From assembly GCA_016297805.1 (NCBI GenBank), contig JAEDFX010000088.1, forward strand, positions 1-9,454: a stretch of 9,454 bases of DNA, read 5' to 3'. Both the position numbers and the translations under genes were made by a program. Of this stretch, positions 6,125 through 9,454 are shown piece by piece. The notes beneath the pieces were generated by a model. It saw only the letters and a list, made by a program, of their open reading frames with translations, was not told the DNA's origin and searched no databases. Origin of the DNA: Treponema sp. (GTDB taxonomy: Bacteria > Spirochaetota > Spirochaetia > Treponematales > Treponemataceae). How positions within the stretch are numbered: the first letter of the stretch is position 1; every line of letters begins with the position of its first letter.

Positions 6125-9097
6125 GTGAGATATATCATTGATGAAGAAATTAATTTAGAAAAAAAGGATTATCTAAATTCAAAGCAGTATTCAAAAGCTT
6201 TGAAACAAATAATAGATGCAGCACCAGAGAATAAGGTCTTTACAGTGGGACTTTTTGGAGGATGGGGAACAGGTAAGTCTTCAATAATAAAAACTACTGA
6301 AGAACTATATAAAAACGACACATCTGTTAAGTTTGTAAAATATGATGCCTGGCAATATGTAAATGATTCATTTAGAAGGATGTTTCTTCGAACTTTACAA
6401 GAACAATTAAACTACAAAGAATCAGAATACATGAAAAAATTCTATGAAAATAAAACAAGAGATGTAAAAGTTAATCACAAGATTACATTGTTTAATGTTA
6501 TTTATATTTTGATTGGTATCCTTATAACCGTATTTGTCTTAAAAAATCAAACATTTGATATTGCTGCAAAAATTGGAACTGTTAGTGCATGGACATTATT
6601 ATCAACTATCCTTACTATTGGAACTAAATATTTTGATTGTTTAAAAGTCTCTGTAACAGAGCCTATGGTATTTGCTCCGGAACAATTTACTGATTGCTTT
6701 AAAGAAATAATAAATTGGTTTTTTAGCAAGGAATCTTTCATTGATAAATGCAGATATATTATTACAAAATTAACAAATGAAGAATTTCATGGTACGAAAC
6801 TAATAATTGTTATTGATAACATCGATCGATGTCAAAATGAAGTTGCATATTCTTTACTTTCTGATATAAAAACTTTTTTAGGAAATCAGAATAAGAATAT
6901 TATTTTTATTGTACCAGTGGATGATGTTGAATTAAAAAAACAAATTTTCAATAAAACAAAAGGCAGTAATGATAATAAAGAAAACGAAGAATTTTTAAGA
7001 AAGTCATTTAATACGGTTTTACGCATAAAACCTTTTGTTGAAACAGATATGTATGTATTTGCAAAAAAAATAGTAGAACAAAATAATTTAGAATTCAATG
7101 ATGATGTTATTTATTTAGCATCAAAAAAATATTCAAAGAATCCAAGAAGAATTGTTCAACTATATAATAATCTCTTGTCAGAATTTACATTCTATGAAGA
7201 TAAAGAGTTTGTAGAAAAAAAACAGGCAATGATATGTATATGTTTAATTATTCGAGAGGAATATTTTGATTTCTATAAATTATTAATTAATTCTCCATTG
7301 TTCCTTAAAGATCAAACTTTAATTGACAAAAAAAATAAAGATGATATTGCTAGTGTAGAGGATTTTTTGTTAATATCCAAAACTATAATTCAAAAATTTG
7401 ATGTAACTGTTATAGAAAAAATAATAAATAATAACGACTCGTATTATGCTGGTATTCCAGGCGAAATTAAAGATACAATTAACAATTTCAATTGTGAAAA
7501 ATTCTTAGTTTTATTGGCAAATAATCTAAAAATCAAAAATGAAATATTTTCATATCTTATAAACAATAAAGTCGTTTCCGCAGTACGAAATAGAAATAAA
7601 AATGAAATCTTTAATCTTTTTAATTTTATTGCTGAAGTAAATACAAAAGAAGGATTAGATACGTATCTTCAAAATATTGACGGACAGTTTATCCAATATG
7701 GGTACAAGAATATAATTGAAAGTACTTCTAATTATGATGCAGTATGTAAATTTATAGAGTATCTAGCAGAAAAACATTTTGATACAGCAAAAAAAGATTT
7801 AATCTCAATTATTTCAAACTTTAATGTTGAAGAGAAAAATATAAACAAAGATTTGTTTGATTCAACATTAAAGTATTGTAATGATTTTAATACTTCAAAA
7901 CAATTGGTATCATCTTTTGATTTAATATATGGTGAGTCTGGCACACCTTCTAATTTAACTCAGAATCAGCATGACACTCTTATAACAGAAGAATTTATTG
8001 ATAAACGAATACAAAAGATTACAAATAACAAAGTAATGGATAATAATTTATTGTTCTTATGTACTATTTTCAGTAATAAAAGAAACTATACTCAAGATAA
8101 TCTTAATAAGTTTTTTGAAAATATAACTAAGACAATGACTTCAAATCAGAATAAAACATTTGAGGTATTACATGAAGAAATTGTGTTTATGATACAAATT
8201 TTTATTTTCTTTATAAAGAATTACGAAACTTATAAAAAAGTTTATTCAAATAATAACTATTTACAAACCATACATAATTATTTCTTTAATCCAAGAAATG
8301 TAAATGGAAGTCAGAAAGTATATTTAAATGAAATTCTAAATAACGAATCATATTTAAGTGATAGTGTGCTTTTGATTAAATTAATTTATATTTTATCAAA
8401 AGAAACTTTTCTTATGCCGAATGAATATGCACAGCTAAAGGCTCATAGGTCAGATGTATTGATGAGTGCTTATTATGAATTGATAGACAAATATGATATG
8501 TCTTTAATTGGAATCGCAAATAGGGTTTTAGATGTTATTACTTCTTTAGATAATCAGGAGCAATTAAAGCTTTATACGCATTTCTGTTTTCTTGTTAAGG
8601 AAAACAATGTATATGTTGTTACAATAGATAAGATAGCTTCAAAGTTTTCGCTTCTCACTGATTTTACAAATTTAAAAGAAGAAAAACAAAAATTGATTAT
8701 AGAATTGTGTGATGATGATCATTATTCGGAAACTATAACTGATTCTATAATAGCAAAAGGAGATGAGTTTATAAATAATCTTCCATCAGATATCTTATCT
8801 AGAATAAAGAAAGTATTTAATGAGGATACTAAGGATAAATACAGAAATAATTATGTTCTTCTTTCAATTATTGCCGCGAAAGGAACAAAAGAACAGAAAC
8901 GAATAATTAAAAATATGATTATTGAAAATATTCATAATCATATTGAAATTAAGGAATCCTTAAATTTAATTGAATCAGGTTCTTTTGAACAATCTATTCA
9001 AAACGAATTTAAAACTACGTTACATAGTTATTTGGAAGAAGGCATAGAAATTGAAGAAGAGGTAAAGGAACGAATAGGAAAGATTCTTGATGAATAA
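6125..9097 (+). CDS. KAP-family P-loop NTPase with two inserted membrane helices and a long helical C-terminus
   Basis: The 990-residue product starts at GTG 6125. Residues about 20-360 form a KAP NTPase (STAND/AAA-related P-loop family that includes plasmid PifA and animal Kidins220/ARMS). Walker A is GGWGTGKS (45-52), followed by the family-typical YDAWQYVND (73-81). Two hydrophobic segments at about 121-140 and 146-166 sit between Walker A and Walker B, the hallmark insertion of KAP proteins, so the NTPase should lie on the cytoplasmic face of the membrane. Walker B is LIIVIDNIDR (226-235), then a sensor strand with IIFIVPVDD (259-267), RKSFNTVLRIKP (292-303) and KNPRRIVQLYNN (338-349). 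Residues about 360-990 are Asn-, Lys- and Ile-rich, mostly helical, with no domain I recognise; they may be repeats or a sensor/effector part. Several bacterial KAP proteins act in phage exclusion, so defence is likely but inferred. It follows hsdS by 16 bases and overlaps the next KAP gene by 8. A sample (7261-7440) is only 20% GC, the lowest here, suggesting separate acquisition. Confidence 0.9.
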   Translation: MRYIIDEEINLEKKDYLNSKQYSKALKQIIDAAPENKVFTVGLFGGWGTGKSSIIKTTEELYKNDTSVKFVKYDAWQYVNDSFRRMFLRTLQEQLNYKESEYMKKFYENKTRDVKVNHKITLFNVIYILIGILITVFVLKNQTFDIAAKIGTVSAWTLLSTILTIGTKYFDCLKVSVTEPMVFAPEQFTDCFKEIINWFFSKESFIDKCRYIITKLTNEEFHGTKLIIVIDNIDRCQNEVAYSLLSDIKTFLGNQNKNIIFIVPVDDVELKKQIFNKTKGSNDNKENEEFLRKSFNTVLRIKPFVETDMYVFAKKIVEQNNLEFNDDVIYLASKKYSKNPRRIVQLYNNLLSEFTFYEDKEFVEKKQAMICICLIIREEYFDFYKLLINSPLFLKDQTLIDKKNKDDIASVEDFLLISKTIIQKFDVTVIEKIINNNDSYYAGIPGEIKDTINNFNCEKFLVLLANNLKIKNEIFSYLINNKVVSAVRNRNKNEIFNLFNFIAEVNTKEGLDTYLQNIDGQFIQYGYKNIIESTSNYDAVCKFIEYLAEKHFDTAKKDLISIISNFNVEEKNINKDLFDSTLKYCNDFNTSKQLVSSFDLIYGESGTPSNLTQNQHDTLITEEFIDKRIQKITNNKVMDNNLLFLCTIFSNKRNYTQDNLNKFFENITKTMTSNQNKTFEVLHEEIVFMIQIFIFFIKNYETYKKVYSNNNYLQTIHNYFFNPRNVNGSQKVYLNEILNNESYLSDSVLLIKLIYILSKETFLMPNEYAQLKAHRSDVLMSAYYELIDKYDMSLIGIANRVLDVITSLDNQEQLKLYTHFCFLVKENNVYVVTIDKIASKFSLLTDFTNLKEEKQKLIIELCDDDHYSETITDSIIAKGDEFINNLPSDILSRIKKVFNEDTKDKYRNNYVLLSIIAAKGTKEQKRIIKNMIIENIHNHIEIKESLNLIESGSFEQSIQNEFKTTLHSYLEEGIEIEEEVKERIGKILDE
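6829..6842. repeat. 14-bp perfect palindrome over the Walker B codons of the KAP gene
   Basis: ACATCGATCGATGT equals its own reverse complement. It is notable in very AT-rich DNA and contains CGATCG with one GATC. It encodes part of the conserved DNIDRC stretch, so protein constraint may explain most of it. No function is claimed. Confidence 0.4.
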
Positions 9098-9454
9098 TTA
9101 TCGAAATGACTTTCTTTCCCGTCAGCCATATATAGACCTCCTCAAATCAATAATCGCAAATCAGCACGATAATCCATCTGGCTATTCCTTTGCCATAGAT
9201 GGTGAATGGGGATGTGGAAAGACTTGGATTCTTACAGAACTAGAGAATCAACTTGAAGAAGATCCTGAAAATAAATATTTGATCTTTCATTACAATGCCT
9301 GGGAGAATGATTTTTATGATGAGCCACTTGTTGCAATTCTTTCAGTGATGATTGAGAAACTGAATCAAGTTATATCTCAAAAATCTATTTATGAAGCTAC
9401 TATAGATGAATTATTAAGACAAGCTTCTGCTGATTTACTTACTTTAGTTTCTGG
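9090..9454 (+). CDS. Second KAP-type P-loop NTPase, N-terminal part (cut by window end)
   Basis: The frame opens at ATG 9090 and runs to the window end without a stop, giving 121 residues. AGGAAAG at 9076-9082 lies 7 bases upstream, and the first 8 bases overlap the end of the previous gene, so the two are translationally coupled. Walker A is GEWGCGKT (38-45), preceded by a strand YSFAIDG (32-38) and followed by the KAP-typical YNAWENDFYDEPL (68-80), then amphipathic helices. The order and spacing match the start of a KAP_NTPase domain. It is clearly different in sequence from the neighbouring KAP protein (for example WENDFYDEP against WQYVNDSF), so it is not a recent tandem duplicate. No membrane segment is visible in the part present; it would be expected after residue 120 if this is a canonical KAP protein. 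Its opening has about 42% GC, roughly double that sampled in its neighbour, which suggests another composition break at this junction. Confidence 0.85.
   Translation, partial: MNNYRNDFLSRQPYIDLLKSIIANQHDNPSGYSFAIDGEWGCGKTWILTELENQLEEDPENKYLIFHYNAWENDFYDEPLVAILSVMIEKLNQVISQKSIYEATIDELLRQASADLLTLVS

Noticed and set aside
1..9454. CRISPR array, tRNA, rRNA, insertion sequence or attachment site
   Set aside because: No spaced direct repeats, cloverleaf-like sequence, transposase frame or terminal inverted repeats were seen; coding density is nearly complete.

Overview
The window reads as one continuous plus-strand operon of AT-rich DNA carrying a type I restriction-modification (R-M) locus loaded with extra, probably defensive, genes. 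Every gap between genes is 21 bases or less, one gene pair overlaps by 8 bases, and I see no terminator or convincing internal promoter. The organism cannot be named from the sequence. The standard code, strong AGGAG-type ribosome sites and low GC would fit a host-associated bacterium such as a Treponema-like spirochaete or a Firmicute, but that is a weak guess.

Layout: (1) 1-125, the last 40 codons of an unidentified upstream gene. (2) 147-1787, hsdM, the N6-adenine DNA methyltransferase subunit. (3) 1796-2806, a RhuM-family protein. (4) 2817-4430, an ABC/SMC-type ATPase fused to a C-terminal TOPRIM-like (DUF4435/OLD-like) part, resembling a merged form of the PARIS defence proteins AriA and AriB. 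(5) 4449-4850, a small protein with one N-terminal membrane helix and a coiled coil, whose start is oddly placed relative to the ribosome site. (6) 4852-6108, hsdS, the DNA specificity subunit, visibly mosaic in base composition. (7) 6125-9097, a 990-residue KAP-family P-loop NTPase with two membrane helices inserted between Walker A and Walker B. (8) 9090-9454, the start of a second, different KAP-type NTPase, cut by the window end. No hsdR (restriction translocase/nuclease) lies in the window.

How the parts may work together (inference): HsdM plus HsdS make a site-specific methyltransferase and, with an HsdR encoded outside the window, a restriction enzyme. The ATPase-TOPRIM gene lies between hsdM and hsdS. 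PARIS is known to be triggered by phage anti-restriction proteins that block type I enzymes, so a linked back-up abortive-infection module would make sense here. The membrane coiled-coil protein and the tandem KAP NTPases could form a second, membrane-associated module; no function for that arrangement can be read from sequence. Sampled GC supports assembly from different sources: about 43% in hsdM (841-1020), 31% in the ATPase gene (3241-3420), 26% in the first hsdS target domain, 47% in the hsdS central conserved region, 30% in the second target domain, 20% in the first KAP gene (7261-7440) and 42% at the start of the second KAP gene (9121-9240).
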